Positions 8,392 through 17,221 of a stretch of 64,000 bases of DNA are shown here, in pieces. The notes under the pieces were generated by a model that was given only the letters and a program-made list of their open reading frames with translations, was not told the DNA's origin and ran no database searches. The stretch is from Woeseiaceae bacterium (GTDB lineage: Bacteria > Pseudomonadota > Gammaproteobacteria > Steroidobacterales > Woeseiaceae): the NCBI GenBank assembly GCA_030066625.1, contig JASJBG010000001.1, positions 1-64,000 on the forward strand. The letters are read 5' to 3'. Made by a program: the position numbers and the translations under genes. How positions within the stretch are numbered: the first letter of the stretch is position 1; each line of letters starts with the position of its first letter.

Positions 8392-9201
8392 ATGATTCGA
8401 AATTTGGCTTTGGGCCTGATCGGTATCTTTTCGGCAGGCGCGGCGCGTGCGGACTGGGCACTCAACATGCCCCGGGGTGTCACCGAACTCAGCCAGGAAA
8501 CCTACGACCTGCACATGATGGTGTTCTGGGTCTGCGTCGCGATCGGCGTCGTGGTTTTCGGCGTGATGATCTACTCGCTGGTCAAGCACCGTAAATCGAG
8601 TGGCGCCGAACCCGCCAAGTTCTCGCACAGCACGATGGCCGAAGTTGTCTGGACGGCGATTCCCGTCGTCATCCTGCTCGCGATGGCCATCCCGGCCGCC
8701 GAAACCATGGTTCGGCTCGAGGATTCGCGGGACCCGGACATGACCGTCGTCGCTACCGGCTACCAGTGGAAGTGGCACTACCAGTACCAGGACGAGGGCG
8801 TGGACTTCTACTCGTCGCTGGCGCGGCCGAGCCTCGAGGCACGTCGTCTCGGCGGCAACACCGACCCGTTCAGCGTCGACAACTACCTGCTCGACGTCGA
8901 CAACCCATTGGTCGTTCCGGTCGGCGCGAAGGTACGACTGCTGCTGACGTCGAACGACGTGCTGCACGCCTGGTGGGTGCCGGAACTCGCGATCAAGAAA
9001 GACGCGATTCCGGGCATCGTCAACGAGACCTGGTTCCGCGCGGAGCAAACCGGCACGTTCCGCGGCCAGTGCGCGGAGCTCTGCGGCAAGGACCACGGCT
9101 ACATGCCGATCGTGGTCCAGGTTGTCGAGCCTGACGCCTTCCAGGCGTGGGTAGAGACGCGCGGCGGCGATGCGCCGAAGTTCGCGAGCAACGACGAGTA
9201 A
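8392..9201 (+). CDS. coxB: Cytochrome c oxidase subunit II
   Basis: A 269-residue subunit II with a cleavable signal peptide ending about residue 20, two membrane helices and a periplasmic cupredoxin domain. The CuA site is complete: H in SNDVLHAWWVP, then C227, E229, C231, H235 and M238 in CAELCGKDHGYM. The aromatic electron-entry patch YQWKWHYQY is present. There is no fused cytochrome c domain at the C-terminus. The CuA site marks a cytochrome c rather than quinol oxidase. It is the first gene of the oxidase locus, behind a 250-base intergenic region that should hold the operon promoter. Confidence 0.96.
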   Translation: MIRNLALGLIGIFSAGAARADWALNMPRGVTELSQETYDLHMMVFWVCVAIGVVVFGVMIYSLVKHRKSSGAEPAKFSHSTMAEVVWTAIPVVILLAMAIPAAETMVRLEDSRDPDMTVVATGYQWKWHYQYQDEGVDFYSSLARPSLEARRLGGNTDPFSVDNYLLDVDNPLVVPVGAKVRLLLTSNDVLHAWWVPELAIKKDAIPGIVNETWFRAEQTGTFRGQCAELCGKDHGYMPIVVQVVEPDAFQAWVETRGGDAPKFASNDE

Positions 9202-9232
9202 AGGATTTTTAGCGAGCCCTTAACGGGCGCGC

Positions 9233-10870
9233 ATGGGGAGTTTTAGGGAAATGGTAAGCACACCGGCAGACCTGCACGACAAACACGACGAGCACGAACA
9301 TCACGGCCCGGCCAAGGGCATAGGCCGCTGGCTGTTCACGACGAATCACAAGGACATCGGCACGATGTACCTGATTTTCAGCCTCGTGATGTTCTTCATC
9401 GGCGGCGCGATGGCGCTTGTGATTCGCTCCGAGCTCGCACAGCCCGGGCTGCAGTTCGTTCACCCCGAGTTCTTCAACTCGATGACGACGATGCACGCGC
9501 TGATCATGGTCTTCGGCGCCGTCATGCCGGCCTTCGTCGGCCTGGCCAACTGGATGATCCCGATGCAGATCGGCGCGCCCGATATGGCGCTGCCGCGCAT
9601 GAACAACTGGTCATTCTGGATCCTGCCGGTTGCCTTCGGCATCCTGCTGTCGACGTTGTTCATGCCGGGTGGCGCTCCCGCCAGCGGCTGGACGATGTAT
9701 CCGCCGCTCGTCCTGCAGACCGGCGACGCGTTCCCGTTCCTGATTTTCTCCGTCCACCTGATGGGCATTTCGTCGATCATGGGCGCGATCAACATCATCG
9801 TCACGATCATCAACATGCGTACGCCGGAAATGACGCTGATCCGCATGCCGATGTTCGTATGGACCTGGCTGATCACGGCCTACCTGCTGATCGCGGTCAT
9901 GCCGGTACTCGCGGGTGCGGTGACGATGCTGCTCACGGACCAGTTCTTCGGCACGAGCTTCTTCCTCGCGGCCGGCGGCGGTGACCCGGTCATGTTCCAG
10001 CACATCTTCTGGTTCTTCGGCCACCCCGAGGTCTACATCATGATCCTGCCGGCGTTCGGCGTAGTCTCGGAGATCATCCCGACGTTCTCGCGCAAACCGC
10101 TGTTCGGCCATGACTCGATGGTTTACGCCGCCGCGTCGATCGCGTTCCTGTCGTTCATCGTCTGGGCGCACCATATGTTCACGGTCGGCATGCCGCTGTC
10201 GGGCCAGATGTTCTTCATGTTCGCGACGATGCTGATCGCCGTGCCTACGGGTGTGAAGGTCTTCAACTGGGTCGGCACGATGTGGCGCGGCGCGATGACC
10301 TTCGAGACGCCGATGCTGTTCTCGCTCGCGTTCGTGTTCCTGTTCACGATCGGCGGCTTCTCGGGCCTGATGCTCGCGATTGCCCCGGCCGACATCCAGT
10401 ACCACGACTCCTACTTCGTCGTCGCGCACTTCCACTACGTACTCGTACCCGGCTCGATCTTCGCGCTGATGGCGGCCGCCTACTACTGGCTGCCGAAGTG
10501 GACGGGCCACATGTACAACGAGAAGATCGGCAAGCTGCACTTCTGGACGTCGACCATCTTCGTCAACCTGACGTTCTTCCCGATGCACTTCCTGGGTCTG
10601 GCCGGCATGCCGCGGCGCATCCCGGACTACTCGACGCAGTTCGCGGACTTCAACTACATCGCGAGCATCGGCGCCTTCGGCTTCGGCCTGTCGCAGCTGA
10701 TCTTCGTCTACGTACTACTTACGGTGAAGAAAGGCGAGAAAGCGACCGACGCCGTCTGGGACAACCCGAAGGGCCTCGAGTGGACCGTGCCGTCGCCGGC
10801 GCCGTACCACACCTTTGACGAGCCCGTGCACGTGGATCGCACGGTCGCGTTTCCCCAGAACAACCCCTGA
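9233..10870 (+). CDS. coxA: Cytochrome c oxidase subunit I
   Basis: A 545-residue heme-copper oxidase catalytic subunit with 12 predicted helices. The CuB ligands are H264 in GHPEVYI (with the cross-linked tyrosine) and the pair at 313-314 in WAHHMFT; heme ligands appear in HFHYVL, preceded by HDSYFVVA. The E in GHPE and ILPAFG are standard for A-type enzymes. The start could be the ATG at 9233 or the ATG at 9251; the latter has GGAG at a suitable distance. The His-rich N-terminal tail (DKHDEHEHH) is cytoplasmic. It reduces oxygen to water and pumps protons together with coxB and coxC. Confidence 0.97.
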   Translation: MGSFREMVSTPADLHDKHDEHEHHGPAKGIGRWLFTTNHKDIGTMYLIFSLVMFFIGGAMALVIRSELAQPGLQFVHPEFFNSMTTMHALIMVFGAVMPAFVGLANWMIPMQIGAPDMALPRMNNWSFWILPVAFGILLSTLFMPGGAPASGWTMYPPLVLQTGDAFPFLIFSVHLMGISSIMGAINIIVTIINMRTPEMTLIRMPMFVWTWLITAYLLIAVMPVLAGAVTMLLTDQFFGTSFFLAAGGGDPVMFQHIFWFFGHPEVYIMILPAFGVVSEIIPTFSRKPLFGHDSMVYAAASIAFLSFIVWAHHMFTVGMPLSGQMFFMFATMLIAVPTGVKVFNWVGTMWRGAMTFETPMLFSLAFVFLFTIGGFSGLMLAIAPADIQYHDSYFVVAHFHYVLVPGSIFALMAAAYYWLPKWTGHMYNEKIGKLHFWTSTIFVNLTFFPMHFLGLAGMPRRIPDYSTQFADFNYIASIGAFGFGLSQLIFVYVLLTVKKGEKATDAVWDNPKGLEWTVPSPAPYHTFDEPVHVDRTVAFPQNNP

Positions 10871-10879
10871 GTAAATTTC

Positions 10880-10996
10880 ATGAGTAACGTGGACTTGGAA
10901 ACTCGCAAGCGAATTCGCCGCAGCACAATCGTGCTCGTGGCGATCGCGGTGACGTTCTACCTGGGCTTCATCCTCGCCGGCGTGCTGCGCGCCTGA
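10880..10996 (+). CDS. Small single-helix membrane peptide of the oxidase locus
   Basis: An ATG at 10880 opens 38 codons ending with TGA at 10994-10996, placed between coxA (9 bases upstream) and ctaG (6 bases downstream). The N-terminal 15 residues are hydrophilic and basic (LETRKRIRRS); the rest is one membrane helix (TIVLVAIAVTFYLGFILAGV). Position, orientation and shape match the short CoxD/assembly-type peptides that occupy this slot in other proteobacterial oxidase operons. It is too short to rest on composition alone; the tight packing is the main evidence. Confidence 0.75.
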   Translation: MSNVDLETRKRIRRSTIVLVAIAVTFYLGFILAGVLRA

Positions 10997-11002
10997 GGCT
11001 CG

Positions 11003-11542
11003 ATGGAACAGAAGCCCAAATCCAATCTCGCGCTGACGGGCAGCCTCGTGCTGCTCGTCTTCGCGATGTTCGGCTTCGGCTTTGCGCTGGTCCCGCTGTA
11101 TGACGTGTTCTGCGAGATCACGGGCTTCGGTGGCCGCACCAACACGACCGCGGCGGTCGTCGAGGAAGCGCCCGACACCGAGCGTACGGTACGCATCGAA
11201 TTCGTCACGACCCTGAACCAGCACGCTCCGTGGACCTTCGGTGCCGACGTCGCATCGATGGAAGTCCACCCTGGCAAGATGTATTTCGCGACGTTTACGG
11301 CAAAGAACCTGACGGACGGCATTAAGGTCGCACAGGCCGTACCGAGCGTCGCGCCGATCTCGGCGTCCGATCACTTCAAGAAGATCGAGTGCTTCTGCTT
11401 CGAGAACCAGGAGTTCCTTGCGGGTGAATCCCGGGCAATGCCGCTGCAGTTCATCGTCGACCCGGATCTGCCGGACTATGTCGACACGATCACGCTGCAA
11501 TACACTTTTTTTGACACGCTGCGCGTGAGCGCTAGCGACTGA
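11003..11542 (+). CDS. ctaG: Cytochrome c oxidase assembly protein CtaG (Cox11)
   Basis: A 179-residue Cox11-family copper chaperone with one N-terminal membrane helix and a periplasmic beta-sandwich. It delivers Cu(I) to the CuB site of subunit I. The CFCF copper motif (C130, C132) and the third cysteine after PLYDVFCEITG are present. It starts 6 bases after the small peptide gene and is followed by coxC after 28 bases, the conserved order for this operon. Confidence 0.95.
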   Translation: MEQKPKSNLALTGSLVLLVFAMFGFGFALVPLYDVFCEITGFGGRTNTTAAVVEEAPDTERTVRIEFVTTLNQHAPWTFGADVASMEVHPGKMYFATFTAKNLTDGIKVAQAVPSVAPISASDHFKKIECFCFENQEFLAGESRAMPLQFIVDPDLPDYVDTITLQYTFFDTLRVSASD

Positions 11543-11570
11543 TTACTGAAAGACCTTACAGAGAACGACA

Positions 11571-12437
11571 ATGGCACACGCACAAGACCGCTATTACGTA
11601 CCCACCGGCAGCCACTGGCCGATCGTAGGCTCCATCGGACTGCTGTTCCTGATGGTAGGCGTCTCGACCTGGCTCAACGGCCATGATGTGGGTTTCTGGA
11701 TCATGATGGCGGGTTTTGCCACGATCATCTTCATGGTCACCGGCTGGTTCGGTACGGTAATCGGCGAGAGTCGACGTGGGCTGTACAACGCGCAGGTGGA
11801 CACTTCCTTCCGGATGGGCATGTTCTGGTTCATCTTCTCGGAGGTCATGTTCTTCGCCGCTTTTTTTGGCGCCCTGTTCTACGCACGCAACATGGCTGTG
11901 CCGTGGCTCGGTGGCGACAGCAACAACTTCTTCACGAACCTTTTGTTGTGGACCGGGTATGAGAGCACCTGGCCTACCAACGGCCCGGACAATGTCGGCG
12001 GCGACTTCAAGTCAATGGGACCCCTTGGTCTGCCGCTGATCAATACGGCCATCCTGCTCACGAGTAGTGTCACGCTCACGATCGCTCACCATGCGCTGAT
12101 CGCGGGTCACCGCAACGTCCTGAAGGTCTTCCTGGCGCTGACCTTCCTGCTCGGTTTCGTGTTCATCTACCTGCAGGGCGTCGAATACATCCACGCCTAC
12201 CAGGACCTGAACCTGACGCTCGGCAGCGGCATTTACGGTTCAACCTTCTTCATGCTGACCGGATTCCACGGCCTGCACGTGACGCTTGGTGCGATCATGC
12301 TTGTCGTCATCTGGCTGCGCGTCATGAAAGGCCACTTCACGGCCGAGGACCACTTCGCGTTCGAAGCGGTAGCGTGGTATTGGCATTTCGTCGACGTGGT
12401 CTGGGTCGCGCTTTACGTCTTTGTCTACTGGATGTAG
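11571..12437 (+). CDS. coxC: Cytochrome c oxidase subunit III
   Basis: A 288-residue subunit III with seven predicted helices. Recognisable segments are SEVMFFAAFFGALF with its conserved acidic residue, the long loop typical of bacterial CoxC, FHGLHVTLG and WHFVDVVWVALY at the end. It supports the stability and proton uptake of subunit I. Its stop lies 7 bases from the end of the convergent DUF2909 gene, and no clear intrinsic terminator was seen in that gap. Confidence 0.96.
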   Translation: MAHAQDRYYVPTGSHWPIVGSIGLLFLMVGVSTWLNGHDVGFWIMMAGFATIIFMVTGWFGTVIGESRRGLYNAQVDTSFRMGMFWFIFSEVMFFAAFFGALFYARNMAVPWLGGDSNNFFTNLLLWTGYESTWPTNGPDNVGGDFKSMGPLGLPLINTAILLTSSVTLTIAHHALIAGHRNVLKVFLALTFLLGFVFIYLQGVEYIHAYQDLNLTLGSGIYGSTFFMLTGFHGLHVTLGAIMLVVIWLRVMKGHFTAEDHFAFEAVAWYWHFVDVVWVALYVFVYWM

Positions 12438-12444
12438 CGGGAAG

Positions 12445-12651
12445 CTATTGCGGCGGCTGGATCCAGCCGAACGAAAACGAGGCGACGAGCACGACGATCA
12501 ACGCGATCGAGAGCGCGACGCGGATCTTCAGGGATGTCAGCAGCCGGGTCGAGTTCTCGCCCGGCTCCTTGTTGTCCTTTGTGAGAAAGAAGAGCCCGGA
12601 GCCGAGGCTGATAATGATGCCTGCCAGCAGCAGTAATACGATGGCTTTCAT
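12445..12651 (-). CDS. DUF2909 twin transmembrane protein
   Basis: A 68-residue protein with two hydrophobic helices (about residues 2-22 and 43-62) separated by a polar loop. The family is small and appears repeatedly, on the strand opposite to the oxidase genes, between coxC and SURF1 in Pseudomonas-type loci; that position is kept here. Its start is 37 bases from the SURF1 start, so the two share a divergent promoter region. No biochemical role is established. Confidence 0.8.
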   Translation of the reverse strand: MKAIVLLLLAGIIISLGSGLFFLTKDNKEPGENSTRLLTSLKIRVALSIALIVVLVASFSFGWIQPPQ

Positions 12652-12688
12652 CTGAAGCCCCTATGCCGAAACGGCCAACGAGTATACC

Positions 12689-13414
12689 TTGAACACGAAC
12701 GCCAAAAAGCCGCTGCCTGCGTGGCTGCCGCTCCTCGTCGGCAGCCTGCTGGTAATCCAGTTCGCCGGCCTCGGCGTCTGGCAGGTGAGCCGCGGGCTCG
12801 AGAAGGCGGCGGAGCAGGAGGCGTTCTCGAGTGGCGGCGGTTTCACAAGTTTCAGGAACGGCACCGAGGTTCGCTCCTACCAGCCGATCAAGGCGACGGG
12901 GCGCTTCGATGGCGAGCACCAGTTCCTGCTCGACAACATCATCCTGAACAACCGCTACGGCTACTACGTGGTGACGGCATTGGAGCTGGACGAGGACGAG
13001 CCGCTCCTGCTCGTCAATCGCGGCTGGATCGAGAAGCCCGGGCTGGACCCTGACATCGACGCCGTCGCGGTGGGGATAGTGCCAGTGGAGGGCTCCGTGA
13101 CCGTGCGCGGTCGCGTCGGCTCGCTGCCGCGTCCCGGCATGCGCATGGGCGATGATGCGATCGCCGACCGCAGCCGCTGGCCGCAGGTCGGTGTCTATCC
13201 GACGTCCGCCGACCTGGAAAAATCGCTCGGCCGCCCGGTCGAGCCGTTCGTACTGCTGATGGATCCCGACGACGAGGGCGGGTTCCTGCGCCACTGGGTG
13301 CCGCCCGAGATGGGCCCGAGCCGCCACTATGGTTACGCCTTCCAGTGGTTCGCGATGGCCCTCGTCCTGGCCGGCCTGCTGGTCTGGCACACGCGTAAAC
13401 GAGGCTTCAAATGA
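12689..13414 (+). CDS. SURF1 family cytochrome oxidase assembly protein
   Basis: A 241-residue SURF1/Shy1 protein, thought to help insert heme A into subunit I. It has an N-terminal helix (WLPLLVGSLLVIQFAGLGVWQ), a periplasmic domain with family motifs ATGRFDGEHQFLLDN and LLLVNRGWI, and a C-terminal helix before a basic tail. The best start is a TTG at 12689; no ATG or GTG is suitably placed. Its end overlaps the next gene by four bases (ATGA), which indicates translational coupling. Confidence 0.9.
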   Translation: MNTNAKKPLPAWLPLLVGSLLVIQFAGLGVWQVSRGLEKAAEQEAFSSGGGFTSFRNGTEVRSYQPIKATGRFDGEHQFLLDNIILNNRYGYYVVTALELDEDEPLLLVNRGWIEKPGLDPDIDAVAVGIVPVEGSVTVRGRVGSLPRPGMRMGDDAIADRSRWPQVGVYPTSADLEKSLGRPVEPFVLLMDPDDEGGFLRHWVPPEMGPSRHYGYAFQWFAMALVLAGLLVWHTRKRGFK

Positions 13415-13980
13415 GTGATTCCCCGCGGGGCCGCCTGCAGTTCCTGCTGATCGCCGCCGTGTTCTTCGGACCGCTGATCGTGGCGACGTGGCTTTACTAC
13501 CAGGGCGGCACCTTCCAGCCGGAAGGCCGCGTCAACCACGGCGCGCTGCTCGAACCGATCGTCAACGTGCCCGAGGAGCTGCCGGAATCGGCGGTCGTCG
13601 CTGACGCCGGCGGCAGCTGGCTGCTGGTCTACCAGGATCTCGGCCCCTGCGAAGACGAGTGCCGTAACGGCCTGTACACAATCCGCCAGTCACGGCTAAT
13701 GCTCGGCCGCGAGATGGACCGGCTCGAGCGGATTTTCTTGCACGGCGACGAAGCCCCGGATACCCTGTTTATCGACGAGGAGCATCCGGGCCTGGTCGCG
13801 CTGGAGGACGGGGGCCTCAGCGCATTACTGTCGAACAAGAAGCCTGCAGGGCTCGCCGACGGCGGTTATTACCTCATCGACCCGCTCGGCAATCTCGTGA
13901 TGTATTTCCCCCCGGACATCGTGCCCGGCGACATGGTCGACGACATGAAGCGGCTGCTCAGGCTGTCGCGCATAGGATAA
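13411..13980 (+). CDS. Sco-like membrane-anchored oxidase assembly protein
   Basis: A 189-residue protein with one N-terminal helix and a periplasmic domain. A CxxxC pair (C80 and C84 in CEDEC) after WLLVYQDLGP matches the metal or redox motif position of Sco/thioredoxin-fold proteins, and the end (GGYYLIDPLGNLVMYFPP) also resembles that fold. Proteins of this kind regularly sit between SURF1 and ctaA/ctaB in gammaproteobacterial oxidase loci. It may deliver copper or act as a thiol reductase for CuA, which is inference. It overlaps the SURF1 gene and is followed by ctaB after 3 bases. Confidence 0.8.
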   Translation: MSDSPRGRLQFLLIAAVFFGPLIVATWLYYQGGTFQPEGRVNHGALLEPIVNVPEELPESAVVADAGGSWLLVYQDLGPCEDECRNGLYTIRQSRLMLGREMDRLERIFLHGDEAPDTLFIDEEHPGLVALEDGGLSALLSNKKPAGLADGGYYLIDPLGNLVMYFPPDIVPGDMVDDMKRLLRLSRIG

Positions 13981-13983
13981 AAA

Positions 13984-14886
13984 ATGAGCGCCAACATCGA
14001 GACACTGACGACGGACTGGCGAGACTACTACGAGCTCACCAAGCCCCGCGTCGTCATGCTGATAGTCTTCACAGCTGTCGTCGGCATGTTCCTGGCCGTG
14101 CCGGGCTGGCCGGGCGCCAACGCGCTCGTGTTCGGTACGCTGGGTATCGGTCTCGCGGCCTCCGGCGCCGCGGTGTTCAATCACGTCCTCGACGCACGCA
14201 TCGACATTCACATGCTGCGCACGAGCGGCCGACCGCTGCCGCAGGGCAGGCTCTCCGAGCGCAAGGCGCTGAGTTTTGCCGCTATCCTGAGCATGCTGTC
14301 GATGCTGATCCTGTCCAGCCTCGTCAATCCGCTCACGGCCGTGCTGACCTTCCTGTCGCTGATCGGTTACGCCGTCGTTTACACGGTCTACCTGAAGCGC
14401 GCGACGCCGCAGAACATCGTCATCGGCGGTGCTGCGGGCGCTGCACCGCCGGTGCTCGGCTGGGCAGCCGTCACCAACGAGGTCAGCTTCGCTGCGCTGC
14501 TCCTGTTCCTGGTCATCTTCGTCTGGACGCCGCCGCATTTCTGGGCGCTCGCGATTGCGCGCAAGGAAGAGTACGCGAAAGTCGGCATCCCGATGCTACC
14601 CGTCACGCACGGCGAGGCCTTCACACGCCTGAACATCCTGCTCTACACGATACTGCTCTGCGTGATCACGGTGATTCCGTATCTCACCGGCATGAGCGGG
14701 CTGATCTACCTCGTCTCGGCCGTGGCCCTGGGTGCCATCTTCCTCTGGTACGCGATCCAGATGATGCGTTTCCCCGAGGATCTAGACTGGGCGATGCGGA
14801 CGTTCAAGTACTCGATCACTTACCTGGGCCTCCTGTTCGCGGCCCTGCTCGTCGATCACTACTTCCTGATCCGGCTGTCGTTCTAG
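13984..14886 (+). CDS. ctaB: Protoheme IX farnesyltransferase (heme O synthase)
   Basis: A 300-residue UbiA-superfamily membrane enzyme that adds the farnesyl group to heme B to give heme O. The signature [19 protein letters not shown] is complete, and the second site appears as [10 protein letters not shown]. Nine hydrophobic segments are visible. It follows the Sco-like gene by 3 bases. Heme A synthase ctaA, which normally precedes ctaB and converts heme O to heme A, is not present here. Confidence 0.95.
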   Translation: MSANIETLTTDWRDYYELTKPRVVMLIVFTAVVGMFLAVPGWPGANALVFGTLGIGLAASGAAVFNHVLDARIDIHMLRTSGRPLPQGRLSERKALSFAAILSMLSMLILSSLVNPLTAVLTFLSLIGYAVVYTVYLKRATPQNIVIGGAAGAAPPVLGWAAVTNEVSFAALLLFLVIFVWTPPHFWALAIARKEEYAKVGIPMLPVTHGEAFTRLNILLYTILLCVITVIPYLTGMSGLIYLVSAVALGAIFLWYAIQMMRFPEDLDWAMRTFKYSITYLGLLFAALLVDHYFLIRLSF

Positions 14887-14984
14887 CCGTTTAGTCTCGC
14901 CGTCTCCCGGCGGAACTCGCGATCACCACGTAGCCCGCTGATGGTATAGTTAGCGCGGGTCAGGAGCTGCGCGGGGAAAGCGTC

Positions 14985-15569
14985 ATTTTCGAGCTGCTGT
15001 TCAACTGGGACGAAGCGCTCCGGTACGGGATGGATGTCCTCATCTATCTCATCATGGCGCTCATCGGCACCACGTTTTTCGTCATTCGCCTCATCATCGC
15101 GCTGTTCTTCGGCGGCGATGGCGACATGGACGGTGACCTCGCCGACGTCGGCGGCGACGGCGCCTTCAACATGTTCTCCATTCTGTCGATCCTCGCGTTC
15201 TTCATGGGCGCGGGCTGGATGGGCCTGACCTGCCGGATCGACTGGAACCTGAACAGCATGGTCTCGGCTGCCGCCGCGACCGGCTTCGGTTTCGTGCTCA
15301 TGATGATGGCCTCCGGCCTCATGGCCTTCGCACGCAAGCTGAACCGCACCGTCGAGTACGACCCGGCGACGGCCATCGGCAAGACCGCCAATGTCTACAT
15401 GTCGATCCCGGAAAAGGGCGACGGCCGCGGCAAGATCCAGGTCTCGGTCTCCGGTCGCCTCAAGACCATGGATGCGATCTCGACGGGGCCGAAGATCGCC
15501 GAATTCACCAGCGTAACCGTGCTGTCCGTGCGTGATGACGGCACGTTTATCGTCGAGCCCGCCGACTAG
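14985..15569 (+). CDS. NfeD/YuaF-like membrane protein, probable flotillin partner
   Basis: The part from the ATG at 15030 (179 residues) has two hydrophobic helices separated by an acidic glycine-rich loop (GGDGDMDGDLADVGGDG) and a C-terminal OB-fold-like domain (IGKTANVYMSIPEKG onwards). It is followed after 20 bases by flotillin, the YuaF-YuaG arrangement of Bacillus. The same frame remains protein-like upstream (FELLFNWDEALRYG) and reaches an ATT at 14985 behind GGGGAAA, so translation may begin there from a non-standard codon; no ATG, GTG or TTG lies in that stretch. The start is therefore uncertain between 14985 and 15030. Likely role: membrane microdomain organisation. Confidence 0.75.
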   Translation: MFELLFNWDEALRYGMDVLIYLIMALIGTTFFVIRLIIALFFGGDGDMDGDLADVGGDGAFNMFSILSILAFFMGAGWMGLTCRIDWNLNSMVSAAAATGFGFVLMMMASGLMAFARKLNRTVEYDPATAIGKTANVYMSIPEKGDGRGKIQVSVSGRLKTMDAISTGPKIAEFTSVTVLSVRDDGTFIVEPAD

Positions 15570-15589
15570 CGGCGCCGACTCATAACAAC

Positions 15590-17209
15590 ATGGAAGAACT
15601 AGGAGGAGCCGTGTTACAGGGATTCTCGCCCGGGCCGCTGATGCTCGTGGTATCTGTCGTTCTGCTGGTCGCCTTTTTCCTGGCGATCCTTGTCTCCCAG
15701 TACAAACGTTGCCCGTCCAACCGGATCCTCGTCGTTTACGGTAAGGTCCGCGGCCAGCGCGCAGCCCGCTGTATCCACGGCGGCGGCACCTTCGTTGTGC
15801 CGCTGTTGCAGAGTTACAGCTTCCTGACGCTCGAGCCGTTGACGATCGACATCGAACTGCAAAGCGCGCTGTCGAAGAAAAACATCCGCGTCAATGTGCC
15901 GTCGACGTTCACGATCGGCGTCTCGACCGATCCCGACATCATGAACAACGCGGCCGAACGCTTGCTCGGTCTCGATGAGCACCAGATCAACAACCAGGCC
16001 AAGGACATCATCCTCGGCCAGATGCGTCTCGTCATCGCAACGCTGTCGATCGAGGAGATCAACCAGGACCGCGAGAAATTCCTGGACCTCGTGAACAAGA
16101 ACGTGAACTTCGAGCTCAACAAGATCGGGCTCGAGATGATCAACGTAAACATTCGCGACATCACGGACGAGTCGGGCTACATCGAGGCCCTCGGCCAGAA
16201 AGCCGCGGCCGAAGCCATCAACAAGGCCAAGATCGAAGTCGCCGACGCCGAGCGCGAAGGTGCGATCGGTGAGGCCGGCGCATTCCGCGAGCGAGACGTT
16301 TCCGTCGCGCAGCAGAACGCCCAGGCGGCGACCGGAACGAAGGCGGCAGAGCGAGACCAGCGCGTCCAGGTCGCCAAGCTCGAAGCCGAAGGTGTCGCGG
16401 GTGAGGCAACCGCGGCCAAGGAAAAGGAAATCGCGGTCGCCCAGCAGACCGCGCTGGCCGTCGAAGGCAAGAAGAAGGCCGAAACTCACAAACGCGTGCA
16501 GGTCGCGGCACTCGAGGCCAACGCCATCGAGGGCGAAAACGAATCGAAGGCCAAGATCGCCGACTACGAAGCGACCCTCGAACAACGCCGCGCCGAGGCG
16601 AAACGCCTCGGCGAGGTTGCAATGGCCGAGGCATCCCGCGACGTGCTGCTCGCCGAAAAGGAGCAGGAAATCGCCCGGCTCGAGAAGATCGAGGTCGCCC
16701 AGCAGATCGTCGAGCAGCAGAAGATCCAGATCGATGCCGACGCCGAGGCCGAGCGCATCAGGCGCATTGCGGCCGGTGAGGCCGACGCCATCCTCGCCAA
16801 GTACACTGCCGAGGCCGACGGTACCCGCAAGGTCCTCGAAGCCAAATCTGCCGGTTACGAACGCCTGCTCGAGGTCTGCGGCGATCGCAAGGACATTGCA
16901 CCCGCGCTGCTGGTCATCGAGCAGCTGCCGTCACTGGTCGCTGAACAGGTCAAGGCGATCCAGAACCTCAAGATCGACAAGATCACGGTCTGGGACTCCG
17001 GCGCCGATGGCGACGGCGCCAGCTCGAGCACGGCTGGATTCCTGCGCGGCATGATCGGCTCGCTACCGCCAATCCACGATCTCGCGAAACAGGCCGGCAT
17101 CGACCTGCCATCAGCGCTCGGCAAGATCGAGGACGTTGCCGAGACCGAGCCTGAAAACCTGCCGCCGCGAAAACCGAAGAAGACGGGGCCTCCTTCCAAA
17201 CCCGCCTGA
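15590..17209 (+). CDS. floT: Flotillin family protein
   Basis: A 539-residue flotillin. One N-terminal membrane segment (PLMLVVSVVLLVAFFLAILV) is followed by the SPFH/PHB domain (about residues 50-210, with VFVP-type strands and the NINDITD-like NVNIRDITDESGYIEALG), then a long Glu/Ala-rich coiled coil (about 210-430) containing repeated VAQQ and AEREG-type heptads. Flotillins form large oligomers that scaffold membrane microdomains. A GTG at 15611 behind AGGAGG is an alternative start to the ATG at 15590. With the preceding NfeD-like gene it forms a two-gene operon. Confidence 0.9.
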   Translation: MEELGGAVLQGFSPGPLMLVVSVVLLVAFFLAILVSQYKRCPSNRILVVYGKVRGQRAARCIHGGGTFVVPLLQSYSFLTLEPLTIDIELQSALSKKNIRVNVPSTFTIGVSTDPDIMNNAAERLLGLDEHQINNQAKDIILGQMRLVIATLSIEEINQDREKFLDLVNKNVNFELNKIGLEMINVNIRDITDESGYIEALGQKAAAEAINKAKIEVADAEREGAIGEAGAFRERDVSVAQQNAQAATGTKAAERDQRVQVAKLEAEGVAGEATAAKEKEIAVAQQTALAVEGKKKAETHKRVQVAALEANAIEGENESKAKIADYEATLEQRRAEAKRLGEVAMAEASRDVLLAEKEQEIARLEKIEVAQQIVEQQKIQIDADAEAERIRRIAAGEADAILAKYTAEADGTRKVLEAKSAGYERLLEVCGDRKDIAPALLVIEQLPSLVAEQVKAIQNLKIDKITVWDSGADGDGASSSTAGFLRGMIGSLPPIHDLAKQAGIDLPSALGKIEDVAETEPENLPPRKPKKTGPPSKPA

Positions 17210-17221
17210 CGGGGCGACGGA

